From Pseudomonas frederiksbergensis (GTDB lineage: Bacteria; Pseudomonadota; Gammaproteobacteria; Pseudomonadales; Pseudomonadaceae), in NCBI RefSeq assembly GCF_000802155.2, contig NZ_JQGJ02000004.1, positions 310,001 through 374,000 on the forward strand: a stretch of DNA of 64,000 bases. The letters are read 5' to 3'. Each line of letters begins with the position of its first letter. Position 1 is the stretch's first letter. Below, piece after piece: positions 9,116 to 19,983 of the stretch. The translations under genes were made by a program, and so were the position numbers. Under the pieces are notes generated by a model, which did no database searches, was not told the origin of the DNA, and saw only the letters and a list, made by a program, of their open reading frames with translations.

Positions 9116-9808
9116 ATGGACAAACAGCACAAGGCCAGTATTGACGGGGATCAATGGGCGCGATGTGTGGCCAATCACGGCTGGTTATGGACAGCCGCGA
9201 AACCGGACGCCGGCGCCGAGCCGCCGACCTTGATCCTGGCCCATGGTGCCGGTGCGCCGATGGACAGCGGATTCATGGAAGAAATGGCCGCGCGCCTTGC
9301 CGCGCATGGCGTCAATGTGTTGCGTTTCGAGTTTCCCTACATGGCCCAGCGGCGCCTGGACGGGGGTAGACGTCCACCCAATCCCGCACCGAAATTGTTG
9401 GAATGTTGGCGAGAGGTGTACGCCACGGTGCGGCCTTATGTCGCTGGGCGGCTGGCCATTGGCGGCAAATCCATGGGCGGGCGCATGGCGAGCCTGCTGG
9501 CCGATGAGCTGGGCACCGATGCGCTGGTGTGCCTGGGCTATCCGTTCTACGCGGTGGGCAAGCCGGAGAAACCGCGGGTCGAGCACCTGGCCGGATTGAA
9601 GACTCGAACCTTGATCGTTCAGGGTGAGCGGGATGCGTTGGGTAGTCGGGAGGCGGTCGGAGCCTATGGGCTATCGCCAAGTATCGAGGTGTCATGGCTG
9701 GAGGCAGGGGATCATGACCTGAAGCCATTGAAGGCTTCAGGGTTCAGTCATGAGGCGCATCTGGAGACGGCGGCGCGGCGAGTGGCCGGGTTTCTGGTTC
9801 AAGATTGA
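9116..9808 (+). CDS. KANL3/Tex30-type alpha/beta hydrolase
   Basis: Predicted cytoplasmic hydrolase of 230 aa. The oxyanion region is LILAHGAGAPMDS (39-51), the nucleophile elbow is GGKSMGGR (Ser119), and likely acid and base are Asp172 (QGERDALG) and His199 (EAGDHDLKP). The sequence resembles the bacterial family related to human TEX30/KANL3; the substrate is unknown. ATG 9116 is chosen over the upstream in-frame ATG at 9014 because the extra residues look non-coding and GCGAGG precedes 9116. The first codons overlap the Anr box of the divergent ccoN2 promoter. Confidence 0.85.
   Translation: MDKQHKASIDGDQWARCVANHGWLWTAAKPDAGAEPPTLILAHGAGAPMDSGFMEEMAARLAAHGVNVLRFEFPYMAQRRLDGGRRPPNPAPKLLECWREVYATVRPYVAGRLAIGGKSMGGRMASLLADELGTDALVCLGYPFYAVGKPEKPRVEHLAGLKTRTLIVQGERDALGSREAVGAYGLSPSIEVSWLEAGDHDLKPLKASGFSHEAHLETAARRVAGFLVQD
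9141..9154 (-). promoter_or_regulatory. Anr/FNR box of the ccoN2 promoter
   Basis: Minus strand TTGATCCCCGTCAA (plus TTGACGGGGATCAA) matches the TTGAT-N4-ATCAA consensus at 9 of 10 positions. It is 120 bases upstream of ccoN2 and lies inside the first codons of the divergent hydrolase gene. Confidence 0.75.
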
Positions 9809-9827
9809 TAGCGGCCTGTCCGCCAAT

Positions 9828-9862
9828 AAAAAACCCGGGAGCTCTCGCTGTCCGGGTTTTTT
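9828..9862. terminator. Bidirectional terminator between hydrolase and aer
   Basis: Inverted repeat AAAAAACCCGG (9828-9838) and CCGGGTTTTTT (9852-9862) between the convergent genes, with A and T tracts that serve both strands. Confidence 0.85.
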
Positions 9863-9877
9863 GTTTGCAGGCTGCAG

Positions 9878-11443
9878 TCAGCGGTTAAACCGCTCCACCA
9901 ACGAATATTGCGTGTTGGCCGTGCGGGTCAGTTCCTCGCTGAGCAGCGCCGAGCTGTGGGCCTGGCCCGAGGTCTGGTCGGCCAGTTCCGAAATGTTGCT
10001 GATGTTGCGGCTGATTTCTTCCGCCACCGAACTCTGCTCCTCGGTCGCCGCGGCGATCTGGGTGGTCATGTCGGTGATGTGGGCAACCGCTTCGCTGATG
10101 CCCACCAGTGCCTGGTCCGCTTCCATGACCCTCGCCACGCCTTCTTCGGCCTGGCGATGACCGGCATCCATGGTCTGCACGGCATTGTTGGCGGTCTGTT
10201 GCAGCTTGGCGATCAGGGCATGGATCTGCCCGGTGGATTCACTGGTGCGTTGCGCCAGTTGCCGAACTTCGTCAGCCACCACGGCAAAGCCGCGGCCCAT
10301 CTCGCCGGCGCGGGCCGCTTCGATGGCGGCGTTGAGGGCCAGCAGGTTGGTCTGGTCGGCGATGCCCTTGATCACATCGACTACGCCACCGATCTCATCG
10401 CTGTCCTTGGCCAACTGAGTCACGGTCTGCCCGGTTTCCCCCACGACGACCGACAGGCGCTCGATGGCCTCGCGGGTTTCTCCGGCGATGTCGCGACCAC
10501 GGCCGGTCAGGCGATTGGCCTCCTGGGTGGCATCGGCGGTGCGTTGCACGTGGCTGGCGACCTCCTGCGTGGTGGCAGCCATCTGGTTGACGGCAGTGGC
10601 GACTTGTTCGGTCTCCACCCGCTGGCGTTCCAGGCCGCTGGAGCTGTCGTGCGCCAGGGAGTTGGACTGCCGGGCTTGCGCGTTGAGGTGCTCGGCAGTG
10701 TCCTGCAGGCGGGTCAGGCAGGTTTTCAGGCGAGCTTCCTGGCTGAGGATCGACATCTCCAGGCGCGCCTGGACGCCACGGCTGTCGGTGTACATCCGCG
10801 CGATCAACGGGTCCGAGGTGGTTTGCTCGGCCAAGCGCAGCAGGCGCTTGATTCCGCGTTGCTGCCACTGCAGGCCCATCAGCCCCAACGGCACCGAGAG
10901 CAGGGCTGCGAGGGCAAAGCCCCAGGAAGAGTTGAGGAACGCACCGACAACGAAACTCAACTGGCTGACCAGGATGAACGGCAGCCAATCCTGCAGGATC
11001 GGCACCCACTTATCGCTGCTCGGCACCGCCGCCTTGCCGTCATTGATGCGCTTGTAGAGGGCTTCGGCCCGGGTAATCTGCTCGGCGGTGGGTTTGACCC
11101 GTACCGACTCATAGCCAACGACCTGATTGCCTTCGAATACCGGCGTGACGTAGGCGTTGACCCAGTAATGATCGCCATTCTTGCTGCGATTCTTGACGAT
11201 GCCCATCCATGGCAAGCCTTGTTTCAAGGTATTCCACATGTGGGCGAACACCGCTGACGGGACATCCGGATGGCGTACCAGGTTGTGTGGCGAATGGATC
11301 AGCTCTTCCTTGGAAAACCCGCTGATTTCAACGAATGCATCGTTGCAGTAGGTAATCACACCCTTGGTATTGGTGGTGGAAATCAATCGTTGCTGGGCCG
11401 GGAAGGTCCTTTCGCGTTGTGTAATCGGTTGGTTGTTACGCAT
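9878..11443 (-). CDS. aer: Aerotaxis receptor Aer (PAS methyl-accepting chemotaxis protein)
   Basis: Redox/energy-taxis transducer (521 aa). An N-terminal PAS domain (about 10-120, with NLVRHPDVP and [10 protein letters not shown]), likely FAD-binding, is followed by a short membrane anchor (about 150-190) with no periplasmic sensor domain, then a long coiled-coil signalling domain. The conserved hairpin tip [20 protein letters not shown] lies at about 360-385. It reports redox state to CheA/CheW. The start [15 protein letters not shown] at 11443 is typical of pseudomonad Aer; a GTG at 11482 would add 13 residues. Its position near the cbb3 oxidases fits a shared role in low-oxygen life. I saw no clear Anr box upstream. 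Confidence 0.95.
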   Translation of the reverse strand: MRNNQPITQRERTFPAQQRLISTTNTKGVITYCNDAFVEISGFSKEELIHSPHNLVRHPDVPSAVFAHMWNTLKQGLPWMGIVKNRSKNGDHYWVNAYVTPVFEGNQVVGYESVRVKPTAEQITRAEALYKRINDGKAAVPSSDKWVPILQDWLPFILVSQLSFVVGAFLNSSWGFALAALLSVPLGLMGLQWQQRGIKRLLRLAEQTTSDPLIARMYTDSRGVQARLEMSILSQEARLKTCLTRLQDTAEHLNAQARQSNSLAHDSSSGLERQRVETEQVATAVNQMAATTQEVASHVQRTADATQEANRLTGRGRDIAGETREAIERLSVVVGETGQTVTQLAKDSDEIGGVVDVIKGIADQTNLLALNAAIEAARAGEMGRGFAVVADEVRQLAQRTSESTGQIHALIAKLQQTANNAVQTMDAGHRQAEEGVARVMEADQALVGISEAVAHITDMTTQIAAATEEQSSVAEEISRNISNISELADQTSGQAHSSALLSEELTRTANTQYSLVERFNR

Positions 11444-11519
11444 GGTGTTGTAGTCCGCAAGGCTTTGAAAGGTTGTCGGCACCGTCAGCTTTTTGTTGAA
11501 ATAATTCTTCCCGGCGGTA

Positions 11520-12308
11520 TCACGCGAGCATCGGATAGGTAAATAGGGCGAAATGAAGCAGGTTCAGCCCAAAATGCGTGGCAATCGCCGCGCCCAGGCC
11601 GCCAAATCGGTAGGCCAGGCCGTAACCGATACCGGCCAGTCCCGACAGCAGCATCCATTCCCAACCGGCGCCGGCATGCACCAGGCCGAACACCAGCGAG
11701 GCCATTAGCAACGCGAGGTTGTCGCCATGGCGCAAATGTTTGAAGCGTCGGCTCAGGCCACCCTGAATGTAGCCACGAAACAGCGCTTCCTCCACCAACG
11801 TCACCAATAAAAGATTATTCAGTAGCCACAGCCAGGCTTGGTCCGGCCATTTCGGTGCCCAATGGATCATGCCCAGCAGCAGGGCCCCGCCTAGTGCCAT
11901 GACCGTGCTCAGGCACAAGCCGAGGGCCGTGGCGTAGGCGGACAAGCGAAACGGGCGCCGACCGACGATCCAGGGGCAGAACAGCAGGAGCCAGAAGCCG
12001 ATCAGCGGTTTGTCCTGGTTCAGGTACATGGCGAACCGCACGGCATCTTCGGTAAAGCGTTGCGTCGCGATAGCCCTGCCATTGAAGAAGCCCGGCATCC
12101 AGTGCAGCGCCAGCGCGACCGCGAGCACGGCAAACAGGCAATGCCCGAGGAATTGTCCGACCGGGGTCTGCCGCTGCCGAACGGCGTACCCGGCGAATAA
12201 CAATAGCGCGATCGAAATGACGGCTGTCCAGGCTAGGTGGCCATAGGCCAGGGCGAGGCCGTAACCGATCGATAGAAGGGCCAGGTATGGCCACGGTAGG
12301 GCGGGCAT
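11520..12308 (-). CDS. CPBP-family intramembrane metalloprotease
   Basis: Polytopic membrane protein of 262 aa with about eight hydrophobic segments. It carries the CPBP (CAAX protease/bacteriocin-processing) motifs: VEEALFRG (E173, E174, R178), FGLVHAG (H211) and HFGLN (H245). The glutamates and histidines form the proposed catalytic site. Bacterial members have varied or unknown substrates, so no specific function is assigned. It lies between acnA and aer, all in the same direction, but the acnA terminator separates it from acnA. Confidence 0.88.
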   Translation of the reverse strand: MPALPWPYLALLSIGYGLALAYGHLAWTAVISIALLLFAGYAVRQRQTPVGQFLGHCLFAVLAVALALHWMPGFFNGRAIATQRFTEDAVRFAMYLNQDKPLIGFWLLLFCPWIVGRRPFRLSAYATALGLCLSTVMALGGALLLGMIHWAPKWPDQAWLWLLNNLLLVTLVEEALFRGYIQGGLSRRFKHLRHGDNLALLMASLVFGLVHAGAGWEWMLLSGLAGIGYGLAYRFGGLGAAIATHFGLNLLHFALFTYPMLA

Positions 12309-12378
12309 GTCGAATCCTTTGGGCTGGAAAACTGGCGAAGCTCGCAGAGCCGGCGGGGATTATAGGCAGGCGCCCAAA

Positions 12379-12408
12379 AAAACACCGCCCCATCTGAGGC
12401 GGTGTTTT
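12379..12408 (-). terminator. Terminator of acnA
   Basis: Inverted repeat AAAACACCGCC (12379-12389) and GGCGGTGTTTT (12398-12408), 16 bases past the acnA stop, followed on the minus strand by a run of seven Ts. Confidence 0.9.
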
Positions 12409-12424
12409 CGTAGGACGCTTCTTT

Positions 12425-15166
12425 TTATCCTGCAATCAGTTGCCGTAGGACAAAGTGAAGGATCCCACCGGCCTTGAAATATTCCACTTCATTCAAGGTG
12501 TCGATGCGGCACAGCACTTCAATCCGCTCCTGGCTTCCGTCTTCCCGGGTAATCACCACGGGCAGGTTCATGCGCGGCGTCAGTTCGGTGTCGCTCAAGC
12601 CGAGGATGTCCAGGGTTTCCTTGCCGGTAAGGTTCAGGCTCTTGCGATTCTGATCGAGCTTGAATTGCAGCGGCAGCACGCCCATGCCCACCAGGTTGGA
12701 ACGGTGGATACGCTCGAAACTCTCGGCGATCACCGCCTTGACCCCGAGCAGGTTCGTACCCTTGGCCGCCCAGTCCCGGCTCGAACCTGTGCCGTACTCC
12801 TGGCCCGCGATGACCACCAGGGGCGTGCCGCTAGCCTGATACAACATCGCGGCGTCATAGATCGACATGCGTTCGCCATTGGGGATGTATAGGGTATTGC
12901 CACCTTCCTCGCCGCCGAGCATTTCGTTGCGGATGCGGATATTGGCAAAGGTGCCCCGCATCATTACCTGGTGGTTGCCCCGCCGCGAGCCGTAGGAGTT
13001 GAAGTCCCGTGGCTCCACGCCCTGTTCGCACAGGTAGCGGCCGGCCGGGCTGTCGGCCTTGATATTCCCGGCCGGGGAGATATGGTCGGTGGTCACCGAG
13101 TCTCCCAGCAGCGCGAGGACCCGCGCACCTTCGACATTCTTGACGACCGGTGGTGGCCCGCCAATGTCGTCGAAGAACGGTGGGTGCTGGATGTAGGTCG
13201 AGTCCGATTGCCAGACGTAGGTGGCGGCTTGTGGCACTTCGATCGCTTGCCATTGCTCGTCTCCGGCAAACACGGCGGCATATTCCTTATGGAACATGCT
13301 GGTGTCGACCTGGGCCACGGCGTCGGCCACTTCCTTGCTGCTCGGCCAGATGTCCCGGAGGTAGACCGGGTTGCCGTCGTGATCGTTACCCAGCGGTTCG
13401 CTGCTGATGTCGATGCGCACGGTACCGGCCAGGGCATAGGCGACGACCAGGGGCGGTGAGGCCAGCCAGTTGGTTTTCACCAAGGGATGCACCCGGCCCT
13501 CGAAGTTGCGGTTGCCCGACAGTACCGACGCCACGGTCAGGTCGGCTTTCTGGATGGCTTTCTCAATCGGGTCTGGCAGCGGACCTGAGTTGCCGATACA
13601 GGTCGTGCAACCGTAGCCCACCAGGTCGAAACCGAGCTTGTCGAGGTATTCGGTCAGGCCGGCGGCATTATAGTAGTCGGTCACCACTTTCGAGCCCGGC
13701 GCCAGGGAACTCTTCACCCAGGGTTTGCGAGCCAGGCCTTTTTCCACGGCTTTCTTGGCCAGCAATCCGGCGGCCATCATCACACTGGGGTTAGAGGTGT
13801 TGGTGCAGGACGTAATTGCCGCGATGACCACGGCGCCGTTTTTCAGGCGATGGGTATGGCCTTCGAATTCATATTCCGCTTCGCCCACCTGGTCGGCATT
13901 GCCCACTGCGACACCGCCGCCGCCTTCGCTTTCCAGGCGACCTTCTTCTTTGCTGGTGGGCTTGATTTGCAGGCCGAGGAAGTCACTGAAGGCTTGGCCG
14001 ACATTCGGCAGCGAGACCCGGTCCTGAGGACGCTTGGGGCCGGCGAGGCTGGCTTCGACGCTGCCCATGTCCAATTCCAGCGTGTCAGTAAATACCGGTT
14101 CCTGACCGGGCAGGCGCCACAGCCCTTGGGCCTTGCAGTAGGCTTCCACCAGTTTTACGGTTTCCGTCGGCCGGCCGGACAGGCGCAGGTAGCCCAACGT
14201 CACATCGTCTACGGGGAAAAAGCCACAAGTGGCGCCGTATTCCGGGGCCATGTTGGCAATGGTGGCACGGTCGGCCAGCGGCAGGTCGGCAAGGCCGTCG
14301 CCATAGAACTCGACGAATTTGCCCACCACGCCCTTCTTGCGCAGCATCTGCGTGACGGTCAGCACCAGGTCGGTGGCGGTGATGCCTTCGCGCAGCTTGC
14401 CGACGAGTTTGAAGCCAATGACTTCGGGGATCAGCATCGACACCGGTTGGCCGAGCATCGCCGCTTCCGCCTCGATCCCGCCGACGCCCCAGCCGAGCAC
14501 GCCCAGGCCGTTGATCATGGTGGTGTGGGAGTCGGTGCCCACCAGGGTGTCGGGGAAGGCGTAGGTGCGGCCGTCTTCCTCTTTGGTCCAGACGGTGCGG
14601 CCCAGGTATTCGAGGTTGACCTGGTGGCAGATGCCGGTGCCTGGCGGCACTACGCTGAAATTGTCGAAGGCGCTCTGGCCCCAGCGCAGGAAAGCGTAGC
14701 GCTCGCCGTTGCGCTGCATTTCGATGTCGACGTTCTGTTCGAATGCCTGTCGGCTGGCGAACTTGTCCACCATCACCGAGTGGTCGATCACCAGGTCTAC
14801 CGGTGACAACGGGTTGATCCGCTGGGGATCGCCACCGGCTTTTTCCACGGCTGCGCGCATGGCGGCCAGGTCGACCACGGCAGGGACGCCAGTGAAGTCT
14901 TGCATCAACACCCGTGCCGGGCGGTATTGAATCTCGCGGTCGGAGCGGCGCTCCTTGAGCCAACCGGCCACAGCCTTGAGGTCGGCACCGGTGACGGTTT
15001 TTTCATCTTCCCAGCGCAGCAAGTTTTCCAGCAGCACCTTCAACGACATCGGCAGCTTGTCCAGGTCACCGAGGCTTCGGGCGGCATCCGGCAAGCTGAA
15101 GTAGTGGTAGGTCCTGGCGTCGACTTGCAGTGTTTTAAGGGTTTTCAGGCTATCGAGGGACGGCAT
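12425..15166 (-). CDS. acnA: Aconitate hydratase A
   Basis: TCA-cycle enzyme isomerising citrate and isocitrate through a [4Fe-4S] cluster (913 aa, typical AcnA/IRP length). The cluster cysteines are C454 in [10 protein letters not shown] and C520/C523 in [12 protein letters not shown]. Other aconitase landmarks are [20 protein letters not shown] (about 210-229) and the C-terminal swivel-domain arginine region [10 protein letters not shown]. The start is set at 15166 because AAGGAGTG lies 6 bases before this ATG; an ATG three codons upstream lacks that spacing. It diverges from rlmM. Confidence 0.97.
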   Translation of the reverse strand: MPSLDSLKTLKTLQVDARTYHYFSLPDAARSLGDLDKLPMSLKVLLENLLRWEDEKTVTGADLKAVAGWLKERRSDREIQYRPARVLMQDFTGVPAVVDLAAMRAAVEKAGGDPQRINPLSPVDLVIDHSVMVDKFASRQAFEQNVDIEMQRNGERYAFLRWGQSAFDNFSVVPPGTGICHQVNLEYLGRTVWTKEEDGRTYAFPDTLVGTDSHTTMINGLGVLGWGVGGIEAEAAMLGQPVSMLIPEVIGFKLVGKLREGITATDLVLTVTQMLRKKGVVGKFVEFYGDGLADLPLADRATIANMAPEYGATCGFFPVDDVTLGYLRLSGRPTETVKLVEAYCKAQGLWRLPGQEPVFTDTLELDMGSVEASLAGPKRPQDRVSLPNVGQAFSDFLGLQIKPTSKEEGRLESEGGGGVAVGNADQVGEAEYEFEGHTHRLKNGAVVIAAITSCTNTSNPSVMMAAGLLAKKAVEKGLARKPWVKSSLAPGSKVVTDYYNAAGLTEYLDKLGFDLVGYGCTTCIGNSGPLPDPIEKAIQKADLTVASVLSGNRNFEGRVHPLVKTNWLASPPLVVAYALAGTVRIDISSEPLGNDHDGNPVYLRDIWPSSKEVADAVAQVDTSMFHKEYAAVFAGDEQWQAIEVPQAATYVWQSDSTYIQHPPFFDDIGGPPPVVKNVEGARVLALLGDSVTTDHISPAGNIKADSPAGRYLCEQGVEPRDFNSYGSRRGNHQVMMRGTFANIRIRNEMLGGEEGGNTLYIPNGERMSIYDAAMLYQASGTPLVVIAGQEYGTGSSRDWAAKGTNLLGVKAVIAESFERIHRSNLVGMGVLPLQFKLDQNRKSLNLTGKETLDILGLSDTELTPRMNLPVVITREDGSQERIEVLCRIDTLNEVEYFKAGGILHFVLRQLIAG

Positions 15167-15338
15167 TGAAATCACTCCTTTGAGTCCGCACGGCTACGGA
15201 CTGACGGAACGGACAGAGCCTTTAACCTAGCCCTGTTTTGAGCGTATGACTAATCACTGGACTCTATGGGCAGGTTCGCGGTTCCGAACTCCGCTATCAT
15301 GCGCCGGTTTTCGTGACAGGCTTTGCTACGGAGTTTCA

Positions 15339-16412
15339 ATGAACACGCTTTTTATGCACTGCCGGCCGGGCTTCGAAGGCGAGGTCTGTTCCGAGATCGC
15401 CGAACACGCGGCTCGGCTCAACGTGGCCGGCTATGCCAAGGCCAAGCCGGCCAGCGCTTGCGCCGAATTTGTCTGTACTGAAGAGGACGGCGCCGAGCGG
15501 CTGATGCGTGGGCAGCGTTTTGCCGAGCTGATCTTCCCGCGCCAGTGGGCCCGCGGCACGTTCATCGAATTGCCTGAAACCGACCGGATCAGCGTGATCC
15601 TGGCTCAGATGGCCGTCTTCCCGACGTGCGGCAGCCTGTGGCTGGAAGTGGTCGATACGAATGACGGCAAGGAACTGTCGAATTTCTGTAAGAAATTCGA
15701 AGGCCCGCTGCGCAAGGCCTTGAGTGGGGCCGGCAAGCTGGTGGACGACCCGCGCAAGCCACGGCTGTTGCTGACCTTCAAGAGTGGCCGCGAAGTGTTC
15801 CTGGGCCTGGCGGAGGCGGATAACTCGGCGATGTGGCCGATGGGCATCCCACGCCTGAAGTTCCCCCGGGAAGCACCGAGCCGCTCGACACTGAAGCTCG
15901 AAGAAGCCTGGCACCATTTCATCCCTCGGGACCAGTGGGACGAACGCCTGCACAGCGACATGACCGGTGTGGACCTCGGTGCCGCGCCGGGTGGTTGGAC
16001 CTGGCAACTGGTCAAACGTGGCATGTTGGTGACGGCCATCGACAACGGCCCGATGGCCGAAAGCCTGATGGACACCGGCCTGGTGCAGCACTTGATGGCG
16101 GACGGCTTCACGTTCAAGCCCAAGCAGCCTGTGGACTGGATGGTTTGTGACATCGTCGAGAAACCGGCGCGCAACGCAGCGATGCTGGAAGAATGGATTG
16201 GCGAAGGTCATTGCCGCGAGGCCGTGGTCAACCTCAAGTTACCGATGAAGCAGCGTTACGCCGAGGTGAAACGCCTGCTCGAGCGCATCGCCGACGGGTT
16301 CAAGGCGCGTGGCATCCAGGTCGAGATCGGTTGCAAGCAGCTGTACCACGACCGTGAAGAAGTGACCTGTCATTTGCGGCGGTTGGACGCTAAAAAGCCG
16401 AAGTCCCGCTGA
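15339..16412 (+). CDS. rlmM: 23S rRNA 2'-O-ribose methyltransferase RlmM
   Basis: SAM-dependent enzyme that methylates the ribose of C2498 of 23S rRNA (357 aa). An N-terminal THUMP-like region (about 1-170) is followed by a Rossmann methyltransferase domain with the SAM-binding motif DLGAAPGGW (212-220). Further conserved elements are MVCDIVEKP and NLKLPMKQRY, which contribute the acid/base residues of the RrmJ-like fold. The ATG at 15339 (MNTLFMHCRPGFEGEV) is preceded by ACGGAG. An in-frame ATG at 15246 would add 31 unconserved residues. Confidence 0.95.
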   Translation: MNTLFMHCRPGFEGEVCSEIAEHAARLNVAGYAKAKPASACAEFVCTEEDGAERLMRGQRFAELIFPRQWARGTFIELPETDRISVILAQMAVFPTCGSLWLEVVDTNDGKELSNFCKKFEGPLRKALSGAGKLVDDPRKPRLLLTFKSGREVFLGLAEADNSAMWPMGIPRLKFPREAPSRSTLKLEEAWHHFIPRDQWDERLHSDMTGVDLGAAPGGWTWQLVKRGMLVTAIDNGPMAESLMDTGLVQHLMADGFTFKPKQPVDWMVCDIVEKPARNAAMLEEWIGEGHCREAVVNLKLPMKQRYAEVKRLLERIADGFKARGIQVEIGCKQLYHDREEVTCHLRRLDAKKPKSR

Positions 16413-16430
16413 AACCGCGCCGGGGCTTTT

Positions 16431-16457
16431 GTGGCAAGGGACCAAGCTCCCTCGCCG
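16431..16457. repeat. REP-like palindrome (GTGGCGAGGGA family)
   Basis: Imperfect inverted repeat GTGGCAAGGGA...TCCCTCGCCGC between rlmM and tusA, a diverged member of the GTGGCGAGGGAGCTTGCTCCC palindrome family seen again at 33950, 50055 and 56551. Confidence 0.6.
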
Positions 16458-16527
16458 CAGGGCTGATGTACATTTGTTAAGCGCGCCGACATTGCGCGAC
16501 AATGCCGGCCGGTTCCAGGAGTAGAAC

Positions 16528-16779
16528 ATGAGTGAAATGAACGACACGCCGGTGGACGGCACGCTGGACGCAACGGGCCTCAATTGCCCGGAGCCGGTGA
16601 TGATGCTGCACCAGCACATTCGCGACCTGGCCCCCGGTGGCCTGCTGAAAGTCATCGCCACCGATCCCTCGACGCGCCGCGACATTCCCAAGTTTTGCGT
16701 GTTCCTGGACCACGAACTCGTGGCCCAGCAAGAAGAGGCGGGCACTTACCTCTACTGGATCCGCAAAAAACTCGCCTAA
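16528..16779 (+). CDS. tusA: Sulfurtransferase TusA
   Basis: Small persulfide carrier (83 aa) of the SirA/TusA/YedF family. The catalytic cysteine is C20 in the family motif GLNCPEPV; the rest of the fold ([18 protein letters not shown]) is also typical. In enterobacteria TusA receives sulfur from IscS and passes it on for tRNA 2-thiouridine and molybdenum-cofactor synthesis. CAGGAG precedes the start. Its 3' end overlaps the convergent MATE gene by 4 bases. Confidence 0.93.
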   Translation: MSEMNDTPVDGTLDATGLNCPEPVMMLHQHIRDLAPGGLLKVIATDPSTRRDIPKFCVFLDHELVAQQEEAGTYLYWIRKKLA

Positions 16780-18179
16780 CCCGGCGAGCGACTCATGCGG
16801 ATCTGCCCGCGCGCGCTGCGTGCCAGGCGAATCGACAGCATCAGCGCGGCGCAGCTCAAGCCCACGATCAAGCCTTGCCACAACCCGCTCGGGCCGCTGG
16901 CGGTGCCGAGCCAGTCGGTCAAGCCCAGGGCGTAACCCACGGGCAAGCCGATGCCCCAATACGCGAACAGTGTCAGGATCATCGTCACCCGGGTGTCCTG
17001 GTAGCCGCGCAATGCGCCCGCCGCCGTGACCTGGATCGCGTCGGAGAACTGGAACAGCGCCGCGTAGACGATCAGCATCGATGCCACTTCGATCACCCGC
17101 GGGTCGGCGGTGTAGATCGCTGCGATAGGCCCGCGCAACGCGAACATCAGGCTCGCCGACAGGCAGGCGTACGCCAGCGCGGTGCCCATGCCGACTCCGG
17201 CGGCGAAGCGCGCCTCCCGAGGCTGGCCGCGTCCAAGCGCCTGGCCCACTCGTACCGTCACGGCCATGCCCAGGGAGTAGGGGATCATGAATACCAGCGA
17301 GCTGAAGTTCAGCGCGATTTGATGCCCGGCCACCACCGTGGCGCCGAGGCTGCCGATCAGCAGGGCTATCACCGCGAAGATGCTCGATTCGGCAAACACC
17401 GCGATGCCGATCGGCAGGCCGATGCCCAGCAGGCGCTTGATCATCGACCATTGCGGCCAGTCGAAACGAGTGAACAAGCGGCTCGATTGATAGATCGGGG
17501 CCCGGTATGTCCAGACCGCCATGCCCACTGCCATGAACCACATCACGATGGCGGTGGCCCAGCCGCAGCCGACCCCGCCCATGGCCGGGACGCCCAGGTG
17601 TCCATAGATGAAGATGTAGTTGAGCGGAATGTTCAGCGCCAGTCCGCACAGCCCCAGCACCATCGCCGGTCGCGTACGCCCCAAGCCGTCGCTGAAGCAG
17701 CGCAGCACATAATAGAGCGCCACCGCTGGCAGGCCTGTGCCGATGCCCCGCAGGTACTCCATGCACGGGCCGATCAGCTCAGGATCGACCTTCATGATGT
17801 GCAGGATCGGCTCGGCGCTGAACAGCGCCAGGGTCGCGATCAGACCCACCGCGAGGGCGAGCCACAATGCCTGGCGCACCAAGGGGCCGATCTGTTCAAA
17901 CGTGCCGGCGCCGAAACGCTGGGCAACTTTTGGTGTGGTGGCGAGCAGTGTGCCGGTCATCAGCAGGAACACCGGCACCCAGATGGAGTTGCCCAGCGCC
18001 ACTGCAGCGAGGTCCCGCGGGCCGACCCGGCCGGCCATCACCGCATCGACAAAGCCCATGGCAGTGGTCGCCAATTGCGCCACCATGATCGGCAAGGCGA
18101 GGGCGAGCAACGTCTTGAGCTCCAGGCGAACCCGGGCCGGGCGGGAGAGGGCGGAGGGGGTGTCAATCACGGGATTCAC
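16776..18179 (-). CDS. pmpM: MATE-family multidrug efflux transporter (PmpM/NorM type)
   Basis: Cation-coupled efflux protein with 12 membrane helices (467 aa). Two MATE repeats are visible: helix 1 carries [20 protein letters not shown], and conserved segments [13 protein letters not shown] and ETHE-type loops recur in the second half ([23 protein letters not shown]). The closest relative I recall is P. aeruginosa PmpM (proton-coupled export of fluoroquinolones, benzalkonium and dyes), so the symbol is tentative. No ATG fits the family N-terminus; GTG 18179 ([16 protein letters not shown]) is the best start although its ribosome site is weak. Confidence 0.85.
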   Translation of the reverse strand: MNPVIDTPSALSRPARVRLELKTLLALALPIMVAQLATTAMGFVDAVMAGRVGPRDLAAVALGNSIWVPVFLLMTGTLLATTPKVAQRFGAGTFEQIGPLVRQALWLALAVGLIATLALFSAEPILHIMKVDPELIGPCMEYLRGIGTGLPAVALYYVLRCFSDGLGRTRPAMVLGLCGLALNIPLNYIFIYGHLGVPAMGGVGCGWATAIVMWFMAVGMAVWTYRAPIYQSSRLFTRFDWPQWSMIKRLLGIGLPIGIAVFAESSIFAVIALLIGSLGATVVAGHQIALNFSSLVFMIPYSLGMAVTVRVGQALGRGQPREARFAAGVGMGTALAYACLSASLMFALRGPIAAIYTADPRVIEVASMLIVYAALFQFSDAIQVTAAGALRGYQDTRVTMILTLFAYWGIGLPVGYALGLTDWLGTASGPSGLWQGLIVGLSCAALMLSIRLARSARGQIRMSRSPG

Positions 18180-18336
18180 AGGGCAAGCATCCGAAAAGAT
18201 AAACGCAAGGCGGCGAATTCTACGCCTTGACGCAGTGGTCAGGAAAAAACCTGTGTTGTGGATTTGTAATCGCGCCAGGTGATGCGCAGGCCCAGCGGAA
18301 CGCCTACACTGCCCATCCCGCCAAAGGAGCTTCGCC

Positions 18337-19479
18337 ATGCTGATCGTCGCCGACGAAAACATCCCCCTGCTCGATGCATTTTTCCAAGGTTTCGGTGAAA
18401 TCCGCCGGGTGCCGGGGCGTGGCATCGACCGGACATTGGTCGAGCAGGCCGATGTGTTGCTGGTGCGTTCGGTCAGCCAGGTCAATCGAGCGCTGCTGGA
18501 GGGCAGCAAGGTACGCTTCGTCGGCACCTGCACCATCGGCACCGATCACCTGGACCTGGACTATTTTGCCGAGGCCGGCATCCGCTGGGCCAGCGCGCCC
18601 GGCTGCAATGCCCGCGGCGTGGTGGATTACGTACTGGGCAGCCTCATGACCCTGGCGGAGATCGAAGGCGCGGATCTTGCCCAGCGCACGTTTGGCGTGG
18701 TTGGCGCGGGACAGGTGGGTGGGCGATTGATCGAGGTCCTCAAGGGCCTTGGCTGGACGGTGAAAGTCTGCGATCCGCCTCGCCAGGCTGCCGAAGGCGG
18801 CGACTACGTGAGCCTGGAGCAGATCATCGAGCAGTGCGACATCATCAGCCTGCACACGCCATTGACCCGCGAAGGCGAGCAACCGACCTGGCACCTTTTT
18901 GATGAGCAACGCCTGAACAACCTCAAGCCTGGCACTTGGTTGATCAACGCCGCGCGCGGCCCGGTCATCGACAATTCGGCGCTGCGCGAGGTGCTGTTGG
19001 AGCGCGAAGACCTGCAGGCGGTCCTGGATGTCTGGGAACAGGAACCGACGGTGGACGTGGACCTGGCTGACCTGTGCGTCATCGCCACCCCGCACATCGC
19101 CGGCTACAGCCTGGACGGCCGCCAGCGCGGTACGGCGCAGATCTACCAGGCGTTGTGCGACTTCCTTGGGCGGCCCGCCGACGTCAGCCTGGCGGACCTG
19201 CTGCCCCGGCCCTGGCTCGCAGGCATCACCCTGGACGCCGATACCGACCCGGCCTGGGCGCTGGCGGCGTTGTGCCGGAGCGTGTATGACCCACGCCGTG
19301 ACGATGCGGATTTTCGCCGCAGCCTGATCGGCACGGTGAGCGAACAGCGCAGTGCTTTCGATGCGTTGCGCAAGCATTACCCGCCACGCCGCGAAATCGA
19401 CAGTTTGAAGGTGCGTATCGAAGGACAATCGCCAGTCTTGCAAGGGATCGTGGCTGCCCTGGGTGCCACTGCCGTTTAA
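18337..19479 (+). CDS. pdxB: 4-phosphoerythronate dehydrogenase
   Basis: NAD-dependent D-2-hydroxyacid dehydrogenase (380 aa) acting second in the DXP-dependent pyridoxal-phosphate pathway. The dinucleotide loop is [10 protein letters not shown] (121-130); the catalytic set is Arg207 (NAARGP), Glu236 (DVWEQEP) and His253 (TPHIAGYS). The extra C-terminal domain (about 290-380, DUF3410 type) distinguishes PdxB from other family members. AAAGGAG lies 8 bases before the ATG. Confidence 0.96.
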   Translation: MLIVADENIPLLDAFFQGFGEIRRVPGRGIDRTLVEQADVLLVRSVSQVNRALLEGSKVRFVGTCTIGTDHLDLDYFAEAGIRWASAPGCNARGVVDYVLGSLMTLAEIEGADLAQRTFGVVGAGQVGGRLIEVLKGLGWTVKVCDPPRQAAEGGDYVSLEQIIEQCDIISLHTPLTREGEQPTWHLFDEQRLNNLKPGTWLINAARGPVIDNSALREVLLEREDLQAVLDVWEQEPTVDVDLADLCVIATPHIAGYSLDGRQRGTAQIYQALCDFLGRPADVSLADLLPRPWLAGITLDADTDPAWALAALCRSVYDPRRDDADFRRSLIGTVSEQRSAFDALRKHYPPRREIDSLKVRIEGQSPVLQGIVAALGATAV

Positions 19480-19504
19480 GCGGACAGGCTGAACAGGCAT
19501 AAAA

Positions 19505-19526
19505 AACCCGACATCAAGGTCGGGTT
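19505..19526 (-). terminator. Hairpin between pdxB and the PA1571-like gene
   Basis: Inverted repeat AACCCGAC (19505-19512) and GTCGGGTT (19519-19526). On the minus strand it is followed by six Ts, so it mainly terminates the small minus-strand gene; it may also stop pdxB. Confidence 0.75.
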
Positions 19527-19545
19527 CAATTGAAGACGGGCTGTA

Positions 19546-19725
19546 TCACTTTTGTTCGGCAGGCTTGACCAGTCGTTTCTCCAGTTCACTGCAGGCCTTC
19601 TGGATCATGTCTTCGGTGATCGGGACTTCGCGGCCCTGAGCATCGATGAATGAACAGCCCAGGGACTGGTCCGGTTGGGTGCGGATCACTTGAATCTTGT
19701 CGTCGCTGCTGTGTTGCAAGGACAT
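19546..19725 (-). CDS. Small conserved protein, PA1571 family
   Basis: Protein of 59 aa: MSLQHSSDDKIQVIRTQPDQ, then a segment containing CSFIDAQGREVPITEDM and a basic tail. It resembles a small pseudomonad-specific family typified, as I recall, by P. aeruginosa PA1571, with no known function. It is acidic/polar, has no signal or membrane segment, and is likely cytoplasmic. The start at 19725 follows AGGAGAC by 6 bases; an upstream start at 19740 would lack this. A terminator follows directly. Confidence 0.8.
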   Translation of the reverse strand: MSLQHSSDDKIQVIRTQPDQSLGCSFIDAQGREVPITEDMIQKACSELEKRLVKPAEQK

Positions 19726-19983
19726 GGCCTGTCTCCTCATCAGGTTGCGTGCCTATCGTAATGTCGTCAGGTGACCGAGCCATGACACTCCTTGAAGGTT
19801 CATGACGACAACTCCACTCAACCAGAAACACACTCGCGTTTCCAGCCAGACGTTAGACCGATAACATCTAGGCGCTAGTCTGGGTGGTCATATTTAACCT
19901 GACTCATTCTGATTCCATTTTGTTCCGCTGCGTTTCGGTGCTGACGGCCGACCCATTTCCTGTTGCATTATCGGACACTCTCA

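Noticed and set aside
11444..11519. Possible Anr box upstream of aer
   Set aside because: Aer is oxygen-regulated in P. aeruginosa, but no TTGAT-N4-ATCAA-like sequence is visible here.
16776..18542. 588-codon version of the MATE gene starting at 18542
   Set aside because: The extra N-terminal part runs antisense through pdxB. Family length and the first membrane helix place the start at about 18179.
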